12,168 bases of DNA from Halobacteriales archaeon SW_9_67_25 (GTDB lineage Archaea > Halobacteriota > Halobacteria > Halobacteriales > Haloarculaceae): contig PXSU01000125.1 of the NCBI GenBank assembly GCA_003022745.1, positions 1 through 12,168 of the forward strand. The letters run 5' to 3'. Positions 1 to 7,942 of the stretch are shown here, piece after piece. The notes under the pieces were generated by a model that saw only the letters and a program-made list of their open reading frames with translations, did not search any database and was not told where the DNA came from. Every line of letters begins with the position of its first letter. Position 1 is the first letter of the stretch. A program made the position numbers and the translations under genes.

Positions 1-684
1 AGGGGAGACGACGGCGGTGGCACGGAGAACCTGCTCATCGAGGGACTCCAGGACGAACTCGACGTCTTTCTGGACGCGAAAGACCGGGTCGGGTTCCCGG
101 CCGTGCTCGGGCTGAAGCACGGACAGCGGGTGCGCGAGCGCCTGGCCGAGGGTTTCGGCCTCGACGTGTTCGAGGTGCCGCTGGGTCCCCCGAGCGTGCC
201 GGGGATGCGCCTCGGGTCGCTGCTGGCCAACGCGCTGGCCGAGGCGGGCGTGGCCCTCACGGCAGCGGACATCGAGGGCGTCGAGACATCCGACGGCCGC
301 GTCGATGCGGTCCGCCTGGAGAGCGGGGAGGTTCGCCACGGCGAGGCGTTCGTGCTTGCGACCGGCGGCGTCGCGGAGGCCGGGCTGGTCGCCGACCGCG
401 ACGGGGTCCGCGAACCGGTCGCGGGCTGTCACGTCGAGGTGCCCGCGAACCGCTCGGCGTGGGCCGACGCCGATCCGCTGGGCGACCACGCGTTCGCACG
501 GTTCGGCGTCCGGGTCGACGCGTCCCTGCGGCCGCTGGCTCGCGACGGTGGCCCGTCGTTCGAGAATCTCCGGGCAGCCGGGAAGCTCCTCGGCGGATAC
601 GACTTCGTGGCCGAAGGGTCGGCCGGGGGTGTCTCGGTCGCAACCGGTGCGGTCGCCGGGCGGCTCGCGGCCGGGAGTCCTTGA
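1..684 (+). CDS. glpB: Anaerobic glycerol-3-phosphate dehydrogenase subunit B (GlpB), 3' part
   Basis: The frame is open from base 1 to the TGA at 682-684; the 5' part lies outside the window. The visible 227 residues match the C-terminal half of GlpB, the flavoprotein subunit of the membrane-associated GlpABC enzyme that oxidises glycerol-3-phosphate to dihydroxyacetone phosphate, a main carbon route in haloarchaea. Landmarks are RVGFPAVLG, then FEVPLGPPSVPGMR, then VLATGG, and near the end the FAD-domain stretch ENLRAAGKLLGGYDF followed by GVSVATGAVAGR. In this family glpB normally sits between glpA and glpC. Here no glpC follows on the same strand; the next gene is a glycosyltransferase after a 100-nt gap, so glpC is either elsewhere or missing. 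No internal gap is evident in the visible part. Identification rests on recognised family sequence, not on a database search. Confidence 0.88.
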   Translation, partial: RGDDGGGTENLLIEGLQDELDVFLDAKDRVGFPAVLGLKHGQRVRERLAEGFGLDVFEVPLGPPSVPGMRLGSLLANALAEAGVALTAADIEGVETSDGRVDAVRLESGEVRHGEAFVLATGGVAEAGLVADRDGVREPVAGCHVEVPANRSAWADADPLGDHAFARFGVRVDASLRPLARDGGPSFENLRAAGKLLGGYDFVAEGSAGGVSVATGAVAGRLAAGSP

Positions 685-735
685 CCTCGCTGGCAACGGG
701 TTCGTACTGTCGGCTATAACTTCGTGAGCGGATTC

Positions 736-751
736 TTTTGGCGAACCTAAA
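736..751 (+). promoter_or_regulatory. Iron-box-like operator overlapping the GT2 promoter
   Basis: TTTTGG-CGAA-CCTAAA is an imperfect inverted repeat: 6-bp arms, 4-nt spacer, one mismatch. Arms and spacing match the two sites in front of the divergent-side operon at 9139-9181 and the TTAGG-n4-CCTAA core of DtxR/IdeR-type metal-regulator boxes. The A-rich right arm (746-753) is also the only good TATA candidate in this 100-nt gap. It is centred about 26 nt upstream of the GTG at 776 and about 35 nt upstream of the ATG at 785, so a bound repressor would cover the basal promoter. The site is seen in the sequence; the regulator is inferred. Confidence 0.55.
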
Positions 752-784
752 AACTCAAGTTGCTCGGGACTGGACGTGGACACG

Positions 785-1411
785 ATGGCGACAGTGACGA
801 CGGGGACGACGGAGACGGACGGGTTCACCTTCGACGACGTGAGCGTCGTCATGGGGACCTACAACGAGGAGGCGGCAATCGGGACGGTGTTGTCGGACAT
901 CGAGCGCGTGACTGACGGCCGCGCGGCGGTCGTCTGCGTCGACGGGTCGACCGACCGGACGCCCGAGATCGCCCGCGAGCACGGCGCCAGGGTCATCGAC
1001 ACCTACCCGATGGAGAGCCTCCCCGAGTTTCTCGAATACGTCAACGAGGGGTACGACGTGATCAGCGGCGACCGCCTCTACCACGGCGCCGACGCGATGC
1101 CGGCGCTGAACCGCCTGGGCAACCACGGCTTCGCGGTGCTGGCCTCCCTGTTGCTCGGCGAACGCGTCCACGACACGACCACGGGGATGCGGGCCTACCG
1201 ACGGGAGGTGATCGAGAAAATCGAGTGGACGGAAAACACCGGCCTCTCTGCGGAACTCCTCATGCGCCCAGTGGCCCGAGACTACCGGGTCCGCGAGGTG
1301 CCCATCGAGTACCGCGAGCGGAAAGGCGAAACGAAACTCGACCCGCTCCAGGGTGGAGCCGAGATCGCCAAGTCCATCCTGAAGGTCGGGCTCGAAGAGC
1401 GGTTCCGGTGA
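785..1411 (+). CDS. Family 2 glycosyltransferase, internally shortened (DXD segment missing)
   Basis: 208 residues from ATG 785; GTG at 776 is an in-frame alternative and would suit leaderless transcription. It resembles the dolichol-phosphate-sugar-synthase-like GT2 proteins of haloarchaea, cytosolic enzymes that move a sugar from a nucleotide donor to a lipid or glycan. Visible landmarks are VVMGTYNEE (residues 21-29), VVCVDGSTDRT (49-59), EGYDVISGDRLYHG, HDTTTGMRAYRR, and ENTGLSAELLMRP with EYRERKGETKLDP near the end. No C-terminal membrane helices are present. Odd: after GARVI (67-71) the chain jumps straight to DTYPMESLP (72-80). In relatives as I remember them about 30 residues lie between, including the G-rich loop and the acidic DXD-type motif that binds metal and the donor diphosphate. 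The reading frame is kept, but catalysis is doubtful. It converges on the minus-strand operon, with a 17-nt gap between the stops. An iron-box-like site lies upstream. Confidence 0.8.
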   Translation: MATVTTGTTETDGFTFDDVSVVMGTYNEEAAIGTVLSDIERVTDGRAAVVCVDGSTDRTPEIAREHGARVIDTYPMESLPEFLEYVNEGYDVISGDRLYHGADAMPALNRLGNHGFAVLASLLLGERVHDTTTGMRAYRREVIEKIEWTENTGLSAELLMRPVARDYRVREVPIEYRERKGETKLDPLQGGAEIAKSILKVGLEERFR

Positions 1412-1428
1412 CTGCGCGGTCAAGCTCT

Positions 1429-1921
1429 TCAGCCGTCGGGGCCGCGCTGGTAGCTGGTGACGCCGCCAGGGTGGCCATGCGGATTCTCGATGCCGACCAG
1501 CCGACCGCCCGTCGGCGAGGCATACAGGGCAAAGAGGAGTTCGTTCACGAGGTAGTACCGCAGGCGAGCAGCCACGAGAGAGGTCCACGTACGGGGCGCC
1601 CTCCGTTCGGTCTGCGCGCTCGTCCAGCGTCGCGACGGCGTCGGCGATGGCCTGTGCCCGCTCGGGTCGGGTCTCGGCCCGGCCGGCAGCGTAGGTCCGG
1701 ACGAACTCGCCGACACCCCCGAGTGTGTCCGGATAGACGACCCGGGCGACGGCGGTCAGCGTCACGCGTTCGTGGGCTCCCAGAGGCTCGCTTTCGTCCG
1801 GATCGCGGGACGTGTTCTCCTCGGGAGAATCCCGGGTGCTGGCCGCCAGGCCGGCGCCAGCGGCGCCCGCCGCTACGAGTGCCGCGAGTGCGTCGCGCCG
1901 GGTGAGCGTCGTCTCAGTCAT
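1429..1921 (-). pseudogene. Gluconate 2-dehydrogenase subunit 3 family protein, frame-broken
   Basis: Last gene of the minus-strand operon. ATG at 1921-1919 overlaps the upstream stop (ATGACTGA). The N-terminus has a twin-arginine-like start (TLTRRDALAALVAAGAAGAGLAA), then the family stretch LTAVARVVYPDTLGGVGEFVRTY and a helical segment ending in APYVDLS. From about 1576-1580 the homology continues in another frame: VAARLRYYLVNELLFALYASPTGGRLVGIENPHGHPGG, ending SYQRGPDG and TGA at 1431-1429. The first frame runs on without homology. Intact relatives as I remember them have some 20-25 residues between the two parts, so a short deletion whose length is not a multiple of three fits best; 493 nt also is not a multiple of three. 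Family members are small exported subunits paired with a GMC flavoprotein dehydrogenase and a cytochrome. Neither partner is in the window, so its job here is unknown. It is either a true pseudogene or a sequence error. Confidence 0.72.
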
Positions 1922-3986
1922 CGGTGACGAACCTCGCATCGAGCGAGACGCCCTCGCGGTGGTGGCCGGGGACGTAGGCGGCCTCGCCGCCACAGAGCCG
2001 CGGGGACCGACACACCTCCAGGCGCGGCGTGAGCGCGCGGACGGTCCCGTCGCGGGCCTCGACCGGGACGACGAGGTCGTAACTGAAGGCCCCGGTGCCC
2101 CCGGTGGCGACGAACAGCCGCACCTCGACCGTCGAGCGCCCGTCCAGTCCCACGACCGCGGGGTCCTCGAAGGACGGCGAGTCGACGACTGCTCGGCCGT
2201 CGGTCATGGTCACGGTCAGCCGTAGCTCCTCCTCGATTGCAGCTGCCGTGGCGTCGGAGTCCTCCGCCGTCGAGACCCGGGACGAGACGCTCTCGGCGAA
2301 CCCGGGGACATCGGCCGTCACGGCCAGGCGCACGCTCTCGCCCTCCACGAGGCGCACCGTCTGGACGCGGGGTGTCACCGCCTCGCCGGCAAAGGGGAGC
2401 CACTCGCCGCGGTAGGTGTACCTGTACAGCGAGCGGTCCGGGAAGGCATCGACCACCGCGAACTGCTGTTTTTCGAGGGCGTAAACGGTGTCGCCGTCGT
2501 AGCCGGGGTCGTTGCGCAGCGCCTGGAAGGGATGGTTGAGCCAGTCGCCGTAGGGCCTCGGCAGGAAGACGAGCGCGTTCTCGAAGGTCCGCTGTTCGAT
2601 GGGTTCGTAGGCCCGTTCGTACCGGTCGGTCACCTCGGCGTTGGCCGACAGCGGCGCGGCGACGGCGCTCGCGGCCAGAAAGAGGAGGGCTGCCCCGACG
2701 ACGACCAGCGCGGCGACGGTACCGGGGTGAGGACGGTCGCGTTCTCCAGCCCCGGACAAAGCGAGACGCCGCCAGCCCGCGACCAGCGCGTACGCCCCGA
2801 AGGCCGCCGTCGGGACGACAAGCGAGAGGTGGTAGTACGGCCCCAGAAACGAGATGAGGCCGTCAGTCGGGTCCGAGAGGTCACCGAGCAGGTTCAGCGT
2901 GCCCCAGAAGTAGAGTTGCCCGACCGGGACCGACACCGCCAGGCCCGCCAGGACGAGCTTTCGCGGGTCGCGTCGCGTCCGCTCGCGGGCGAGTACCGCA
3001 CCGACGCCGACGAGAGCGAGCAGCGGGCCAAGCGGCGCCGCGACGGACCAGTTCGTAACGTACTGCGCGAGGTTGCGGGCGTTGGCCCGCAGGGCGAGTG
3101 CGGGGTCATAGACGCGGCTGTAGCCCGCTATCTCGTGGTAGCCAAAGCCCAGCCCGTCGAGCGGCGCGAACGCCTCGTATGGGAAGGTCGTCGGCGAGCC
3201 CGTGAGCACGGCGTTGTATCCGAGGGTGGCGAGGACCCCGGCGAGTCCGAGGGCGGCGGTGAGCGTGTGGCGCAGGACGACTGGGCGGTCGAGGGTTCGC
3301 AACGACCACAGGGCGTGACAGACGAACGGCGCAGCGAACAACACCGCAGTGTAGGGTCGGGCGAAAAAGGCAATCCCGACAGCGGCACCGGCCAGGGCAG
3401 CCAGCCGCCGGTCGCCGGTCCGGTCGGCCCGCAGGTACGCCCACGCAAAGAGGAGGTTCCAGGCCAGGGTGGGGACGTAGGGCAGGAACACCGACGCCTC
3501 GACGAGGAAGACCGGCGACGCGAATACGAGCGCGCTGGCGACGACACCGACCGACCGGTCGAAGGCCTCGGCGACCGTGGCGTAGGTCAGCCAGACGACG
3601 GCAGCCGCGACGAGACCCAGGGCGACCCGGTAGCCCCCCAGCAGTTTCCCGGCGGCAAACATCGCCGCGGGGACGGGGGTGTACTTTGGATACAGCGTCG
3701 ACCCGTCGGCGACGAAAAACCACGGCCGGAACGGCTCCACCACCGGTGGGTCGAGTGTGAGTTGTCCTTCGAGGAGCATGGCCGCCTGCTGGAGGTAGAC
3801 CGCCTCGTCGTGGTTGGAGGCGTGGTAGGGGAAGACCTCGTGGGCGAGGAAAAAGACGAAAACCCCCGTCAGGACTGCCAACCCGGCGGCGAGCAGGCGA
3901 GGCGTCGCCAGCCGCCGGACACGACGGGCGCGAGCGTGCCAGCCCTCGAACCGGTCGCGGGGCCGGGCATCCTCGAACGGGCGCAT
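1914..3986 (-). CDS. GT-C type (PMT/ArnT-like) multi-pass membrane protein with C-terminal extracytoplasmic domain
   Basis: 690 residues, with ATG one base after the ATPase stop. A charged cytosolic N-terminus (1-28) is followed by about 10-11 hydrophobic helices up to residue 447. The first outside loop carries NHDEAVYLQQAAMLL (58-72), with the Asp-Glu pair typical of GT-C glycosyltransferases of the PMT_2/ArnT kind, then LYPKYTPVPA (98-107). Residues 448-690 look like a soluble domain outside the membrane. It includes FENALVFLPRPYGDWLNHPFQ and a beta-rich tail with the single Cys pair CRSPRLC. The architecture is a familiar haloarchaeal one, usually annotated as glycosyltransferase family 39 or an uncharacterised membrane protein. 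The likely role is transfer of a lipid-linked sugar to a surface acceptor; donor and acceptor cannot be told. It overlaps the following gene by 8 nt and belongs to the ABC-transporter operon. Confidence 0.8.
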   Translation of the reverse strand: MRPFEDARPRDRFEGWHARARRVRRLATPRLLAAGLAVLTGVFVFFLAHEVFPYHASNHDEAVYLQQAAMLLEGQLTLDPPVVEPFRPWFFVADGSTLYPKYTPVPAAMFAAGKLLGGYRVALGLVAAAVVWLTYATVAEAFDRSVGVVASALVFASPVFLVEASVFLPYVPTLAWNLLFAWAYLRADRTGDRRLAALAGAAVGIAFFARPYTAVLFAAPFVCHALWSLRTLDRPVVLRHTLTAALGLAGVLATLGYNAVLTGSPTTFPYEAFAPLDGLGFGYHEIAGYSRVYDPALALRANARNLAQYVTNWSVAAPLGPLLALVGVGAVLARERTRRDPRKLVLAGLAVSVPVGQLYFWGTLNLLGDLSDPTDGLISFLGPYYHLSLVVPTAAFGAYALVAGWRRLALSGAGERDRPHPGTVAALVVVGAALLFLAASAVAAPLSANAEVTDRYERAYEPIEQRTFENALVFLPRPYGDWLNHPFQALRNDPGYDGDTVYALEKQQFAVVDAFPDRSLYRYTYRGEWLPFAGEAVTPRVQTVRLVEGESVRLAVTADVPGFAESVSSRVSTAEDSDATAAAIEEELRLTVTMTDGRAVVDSPSFEDPAVVGLDGRSTVEVRLFVATGGTGAFSYDLVVPVEARDGTVRALTPRLEVCRSPRLCGGEAAYVPGHHREGVSLDARFVTDD

Positions 3987-3987
3987 G

Positions 3988-5106
3988 TCACTCTGTGGGG
4001 TACCAGGCCAGCGGGTGGTCGGCCACGATGTCGACCGCGACGGGCTGGCCGTGTTCGAACGTTTCGACGTGGTTGTGGTGACACCGGACCGCCTCGCTGT
4101 TGCGCAGTTCGACCCGGTAGATGAACGCCGGGCCGTTGTACTGGCGGTTGACGACGTGCCCGTCGGCCGTTGATTCGGCGGTCGGGACCGCAGCGAGGTC
4201 GTCCGGGCGGACCAGCACGTCGATGCGGGCGCCGTCGTAGGCTTCGACCGGTCCGTTTATGTTGTCGGTCGGGAGGGTTCCCAGTTGCGTCTCGACGACG
4301 TCGCCGCGAACGCGGCCGGTGAGGAAACTCGCCCGCCCGAGGAAGCTCGCGACGAAGCGCGATTCGGGGTTCTCGAAGACGACCTCGGGCTGGCCGAGCT
4401 GTTCGATCCGGCCGTCGTTCATGATGGCCACGCGGTCGCTGATCGAGAGTGCCTCCTCCTGGTCGTGGGTGACCGAGACGGCGGTCACGCCCGCAGCCTT
4501 CAGTATCCCCCGGACCTCCTCGCGCATCTCTACACGCAGGCGCACGTCCAGATTCGAGAACGGCTCGTCGAGCAGGAGGACGGCAGGTTCGGGCGCGAGC
4601 GACCGTGCGAGCGCGACCCGCTGTTGCTGGCCGCCCGAGAGCTGGCTGGGCATCTTTCCGCGGTGCTCGGTCAGGCCCACGAGTTCGAGCAGTTCGTCGA
4701 CGCGCTCCTCGCCGTGGTCGGTGCCACGGAGCCCGAACGCGATGTTCCCCGCGACGTCGAGGTGGGGAAAGAGCGCGAAGTTCTGGAAGACGAGCCCGAC
4801 GTCCCGCTTTTCGGGCGGAACGAACCGCCCGTTCCCGGCCAGGACGTCGCCGCCGATGGTAACAGTGCCGGCGGTCGGTTCGTCGAGGCCCGCGACCAGG
4901 CGCAGTGTCGTGGTCTTCCCACAACCCGAGGGACCCAGCAGGGTGAGGAGTTCCCCCCGGCGGACAGACAGCGAGAGGTCGGTGACTGCCGACTCGGCCC
5001 CGAACTCGCGGGTGACGCCGTCCAGTTCGAGGACGGACGCGCCGGTCGCGTCGGTCGTGGCGCGCTCGGACACCGGCTCGGGTTCGGGTGGTTCGTTACG
5101 TGACAT
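3988..5106 (-). CDS. Iron-type ABC transporter ATP-binding protein
   Basis: 372 residues, the cytosolic ATPase of the importer encoded just upstream. Walker A GPSGCGKTT at 58-66, Q-loop Gln108 in QNFALFPH, signature LSGGQQQRVALARSL at 156-170, Walker B LLLDEPFSNLD at 177-187, and switch His214 in VTHDQEEAL. After about residue 240 comes a regulatory extension with a TOBE-like fold, containing DVLVRPDDL and ending WYPTE, as in FbpC/PotA/MalK-type ATPases. All catalytic residues are present. The N-terminal 25 residues are a disordered acidic/Pro leader. ATG 5106-5104 lies inside the end of the permease gene (11-nt overlap), with GGGAG about 7 nt upstream, so translation is probably coupled. Iron is the best substrate guess from the partners; a thiamine, spermidine/putrescine or sulfate ATPase would look similar in isolation. 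Confidence 0.9.
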   Translation of the reverse strand: MSRNEPPEPEPVSERATTDATGASVLELDGVTREFGAESAVTDLSLSVRRGELLTLLGPSGCGKTTTLRLVAGLDEPTAGTVTIGGDVLAGNGRFVPPEKRDVGLVFQNFALFPHLDVAGNIAFGLRGTDHGEERVDELLELVGLTEHRGKMPSQLSGGQQQRVALARSLAPEPAVLLLDEPFSNLDVRLRVEMREEVRGILKAAGVTAVSVTHDQEEALSISDRVAIMNDGRIEQLGQPEVVFENPESRFVASFLGRASFLTGRVRGDVVETQLGTLPTDNINGPVEAYDGARIDVLVRPDDLAAVPTAESTADGHVVNRQYNGPAFIYRVELRNSEAVRCHHNHVETFEHGQPVAVDIVADHPLAWYPTE

Positions 5107-6712
5107 CGCTGCTCCCGCGCAGGATGACGAGCATCGACAGCGCCGAGACCCCGACCAGCACCAGCGCCGGGACGGCTGCCTGCCCGTAGTAACCCTGTTC
5201 CTGTACTTGCCAGATGTAGGTTACGAAGGTTTCGAATCCGGCCGGCCGCAACAGGAGGGTCGCGGGCAGTTCCTTCATCGTGGTCAGGAAGACCAGCGCC
5301 CCGCCGGCGAAGACGCCCGGCGTCACCTGCGGGAGGACGACCCGCCGGAAGGACCGCACGGGGGCGTCCCCCATCGACCGCGCGGCCTCGACGTGTTTCG
5401 GGTCGACCTGGAGAACCGATGATTCCAGGGTGCCAACCGCCTGTGGCACGAAGCGCACGACGTATGCGAACACCAGCAAGCCGAGCGTCCGGTAGATCCC
5501 GCTGGCGTATTTCAGCCCCAGGAACACGAGCGACAGTCCGAGCACAACCCCCGGCATCGCGTACCCGACGTAGGTCGCCCGCTCGGGCAGCGAACTGAAC
5601 CACGAGTCCCCGCGCGCCGAGAGGTAGGCAATCGGCAACGCGACCAGGACGGCGGCGAGGGCGGCGGCGCCCGCGACGAACACCGAGTTCCAGGCATAGG
5701 CGAACTGGAACTCGAATCCGCCGGCGGCGTACCCCGGCGAGGGACGAAACAGCCACATTACCAGGACACCGACAGGCACGACCAGTCCCAGGAACGCCAC
5801 GCCGGCACAGAACAAGAGCGCGGGAACCGTCCACTTGCCAAGCGGGACGCGCCCGGCCCGGTGGCCCGTCGTGGAAACGTGGGCACCCTCGCGGCTCGCG
5901 CTAACCCGTGCCTCCCAGACCAGAATCCCGAGGGTCAACACGAGCAACAGCACCGAGAGCAGTGCCGCGAACCCGCGATTGAAGTTGGAGTACTCGACGA
6001 AGATCATCCGCGTGAACACGTCGTAGCGCATGATCTGTGGCGTCCCGAAGTCCGACAGCGTGTACAGCGCCACCAGCAGGGCGCCGGCAGCGATGCCGGG
6101 TTTTATCTGGGGGAGCGTGACGCGCCAGAACGCCTCCCTGCGGTTGTGGTTGAGCGTCCGTGCGGCCTCGATCACAGTCCCGTCGAACGAGAGCAGGGCT
6201 GCCCGCGTCGTGATGTAGACGTAGGGGTACGTAAACAGCGTCAACACGACGGCAGTCCCCGAGAGGCCGAACATCGCGGGGATCCGTTCGACACCCAGCG
6301 GCGCGAGAATCCCCTGGAGGACACCCCGTGGACCGAAGGCGGAGACGAACGCGAACGCGCCGATGTAGCTGGGAATCACCAGCGGCAGGGCGGCGACGAC
6401 CGTCCAGAACCGCCGGAAGGGAAGGTCCGTCTGGACGGTCAGGATGGCAAGCGGGACGCCGACGAGCAACGAACCGCCCGTGACGACCCCCACCAGAAGG
6501 AGCGAGTTCACCACGATCTGGAGCGTATCGGGGTCGAGCAACAGCGAGGCGGCACGCCCGGACTCGACCTCGCCCGCACGCAACAGGACCCACGCCACTG
6601 GCGAGAGCAACACCACTGCGAGCAAAACGGAGACGACAGACAGCGTGGACGGCAACGACTCGCGGATACGCCCGAATCCGCCGCCGTAGGTCCGGCCGTC
6701 CGGCGTTGCCAT
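5096..6712 (-). CDS. Iron-type ABC transporter permease, fused two-domain
   Basis: 538 residues with about 12 membrane helices in two homologous halves, as in FbpB/AfuB-type Fe(III) permeases. Each half has a cytoplasmic coupling (EAA) loop that meets the ATPase: EAARTLNHNRREAFWRVTLPQIKPG starting at residue 182, and EAARSMGDAPVRSFRRVVLPQVTPG starting at 442. Both keep the EAA start and the closing Pro-Gly. A polar linker (about 267-290) joins the halves. The start ATG shares its A with the stop of the binding-protein gene (TGATG), and the 3' end overlaps the ATPase gene by 11 nt. It would pass Fe(III), delivered by the lipoprotein, across the membrane. Length and layout are normal for the family and no lesion is seen. 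Specificity is inferred from family and neighbours. Confidence 0.9.
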   Translation of the reverse strand: MATPDGRTYGGGFGRIRESLPSTLSVVSVLLAVVLLSPVAWVLLRAGEVESGRAASLLLDPDTLQIVVNSLLLVGVVTGGSLLVGVPLAILTVQTDLPFRRFWTVVAALPLVIPSYIGAFAFVSAFGPRGVLQGILAPLGVERIPAMFGLSGTAVVLTLFTYPYVYITTRAALLSFDGTVIEAARTLNHNRREAFWRVTLPQIKPGIAAGALLVALYTLSDFGTPQIMRYDVFTRMIFVEYSNFNRGFAALLSVLLLVLTLGILVWEARVSASREGAHVSTTGHRAGRVPLGKWTVPALLFCAGVAFLGLVVPVGVLVMWLFRPSPGYAAGGFEFQFAYAWNSVFVAGAAALAAVLVALPIAYLSARGDSWFSSLPERATYVGYAMPGVVLGLSLVFLGLKYASGIYRTLGLLVFAYVVRFVPQAVGTLESSVLQVDPKHVEAARSMGDAPVRSFRRVVLPQVTPGVFAGGALVFLTTMKELPATLLLRPAGFETFVTYIWQVQEQGYYGQAAVPALVLVGVSALSMLVILRGSSDVT

Positions 6713-7941
6713 CAGAGGACGTCAGTGTCCCTGAGTAATTCGAGTGTCGGTTCGACGTCGGCCAGTTCCGTGAGGTCGACATCCGGCGGGTCGAGTTCCT
6801 CGATAGTGGGAAGGCCGCCGGCGGGTGGGACCTCCGGGACGGTCGGGTAGGCGAAGGTCGTCGTGGCGAAAAACTCCTGGGCCTCCGAGGAGAGGAGGTG
6901 CCGCACGAACGTCACCGCCAGTTCCTCGTTGTCGGTACCCTGGATGATCTCCGCGCCCGAGGTGTTGATGAGCGCGCCGGCGTCGTTGGTGGTGAACGTG
7001 ATGTCGACGGGCGCGTTCTGCCGGGCGTTCTTGATCCGCAACGCGTAGTAGTGGTTTGCCAGCCCGGCCACGATTTCGCCGTCGGCGACAGCGTTCGAGG
7101 TGAGGAACTCGTCGTTCAACTGCAGGGCACCGTGGTCTTTCATGGCCAGCAGCCACTCCCTGGTCTGCCCGCGCCCGCGGAGCACGCGCATCGCCGTCAC
7201 GAACGCCTGGAACGCGCTGTAGGTGGGCGCCCACCCGAACGCGCCCTCGAACTCCGGCACCCCGGGGAACTTCTGGACCGTATCGGGGATGGCCGATTCG
7301 GACAACGCCTCGGTGTTGTAGGGGACAGCCCGGGCCCGGCCGGCGAATCCGACCCACTGGTCGGTCCGCAAACTCTCCGGGACGGCGCTCGTCACCTCCG
7401 AGGGCAAGGAGACGGTCCCACCTTCCCCGGCGACAGCGCCGAGTGACCCGGCGTCGACGGCCATGAACAGGTCGGCCGGGCTCGTTCCGGCCGCCGATTC
7501 CTCGATGATCCTGTTGGCGAGGCCCGCGGAGGAATCCAACGTCGTACTGACCTCGAAGTCCGGGTAGACGTTCTTGAACCGCTCGATGAGATCGAGGTAC
7601 AAGCCCCCCTCGCCGCCGCCGAGATACAGCGTCAGTTCCCCCGAGAGGTCGGGCAGTTCCGTGATCGACGTGCCGCCGGGAGAGTCCCGTTGCTGGACCA
7701 GCGGTCCGGATCCACGGAAGTTCGCGAGTGCAGTCGGGTCGGCTGGCGTCCCACCGTCACCGCCATCGCTGCCGTCCCCGGCGTTACCGTCACTGGTATC
7801 GCCGCCACCTCCCGATCCGGGACAGCCGGCGAGCGTTCCCGCCCCGACGAGCGCCGTCGCCGCGACGAACCGCCGGCGGGATACGCGATTCCGTCCGTCG
7901 GTACTGTCCGTCCTGGTCGTGTCGTTATGTTCGTCTGTCAT
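6712..7941 (-). CDS. Iron-type ABC transporter substrate-binding lipoprotein (Tat-exported)
   Basis: 409 residues. The N-terminus has a twin-arginine motif SRRRFV (21-26), a short hydrophobic stretch and the lipobox LAGC with Cys40, so it is expected to be exported folded by Tat and anchored by lipid on the outer face. A Gly/Asp/Ser-rich linker (41-65) tethers the domain. The fold is class II binding protein: the first sheet is GELTLYLGGGEGGLYLDLIERF, then PADLFMAVDAGSLGAV, VPYNTEAL and FGWAPTYSAFQAFVTAM. The Tyr-Tyr pair in NHYYALR (298-299) sits where FbpA-type proteins hold Fe(III) with two tyrosines. It starts one base after the stop of the GT75-like gene, with GGAG about 10 nt upstream. 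The Tyr pair and the iron-box sites before the operon both point to ferric iron as ligand; other oxyanion or metal ligands are possible. Confidence 0.88.
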   Translation of the reverse strand: MTDEHNDTTRTDSTDGRNRVSRRRFVAATALVGAGTLAGCPGSGGGGDTSDGNAGDGSDGGDGGTPADPTALANFRGSGPLVQQRDSPGGTSITELPDLSGELTLYLGGGEGGLYLDLIERFKNVYPDFEVSTTLDSSAGLANRIIEESAAGTSPADLFMAVDAGSLGAVAGEGGTVSLPSEVTSAVPESLRTDQWVGFAGRARAVPYNTEALSESAIPDTVQKFPGVPEFEGAFGWAPTYSAFQAFVTAMRVLRGRGQTREWLLAMKDHGALQLNDEFLTSNAVADGEIVAGLANHYYALRIKNARQNAPVDITFTTNDAGALINTSGAEIIQGTDNEELAVTFVRHLLSSEAQEFFATTTFAYPTVPEVPPAGGLPTIEELDPPDVDLTELADVEPTLELLRDTDVL

Positions 7942-7942
7942 A

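Noticed and set aside
755..1993. Single 412-codon minus-strand gene spanning GT2 and the gluconate dehydrogenase gene
   Set aside because: Only the stretch from about 1921 to 1577 has family resemblance. The rest runs antisense to GT2 and upstream into the GT-C gene, so it reflects the frame break and not a fusion.
2532..4124. 530-codon open frame on the plus strand opposite the GT-C gene
   Set aside because: It lies wholly antisense to well-recognised coding sequence, is rich in Arg/Gly/Asp with no family resemblance, and is the long antisense frame expected in very GC-rich haloarchaeal DNA.
4259..5422. 387-codon plus-strand open frame across the ATPase/permease junction
   Set aside because: It is antisense to intact Walker, signature and EAA motifs. 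Its Ser/Arg-rich composition is typical of shadow frames.
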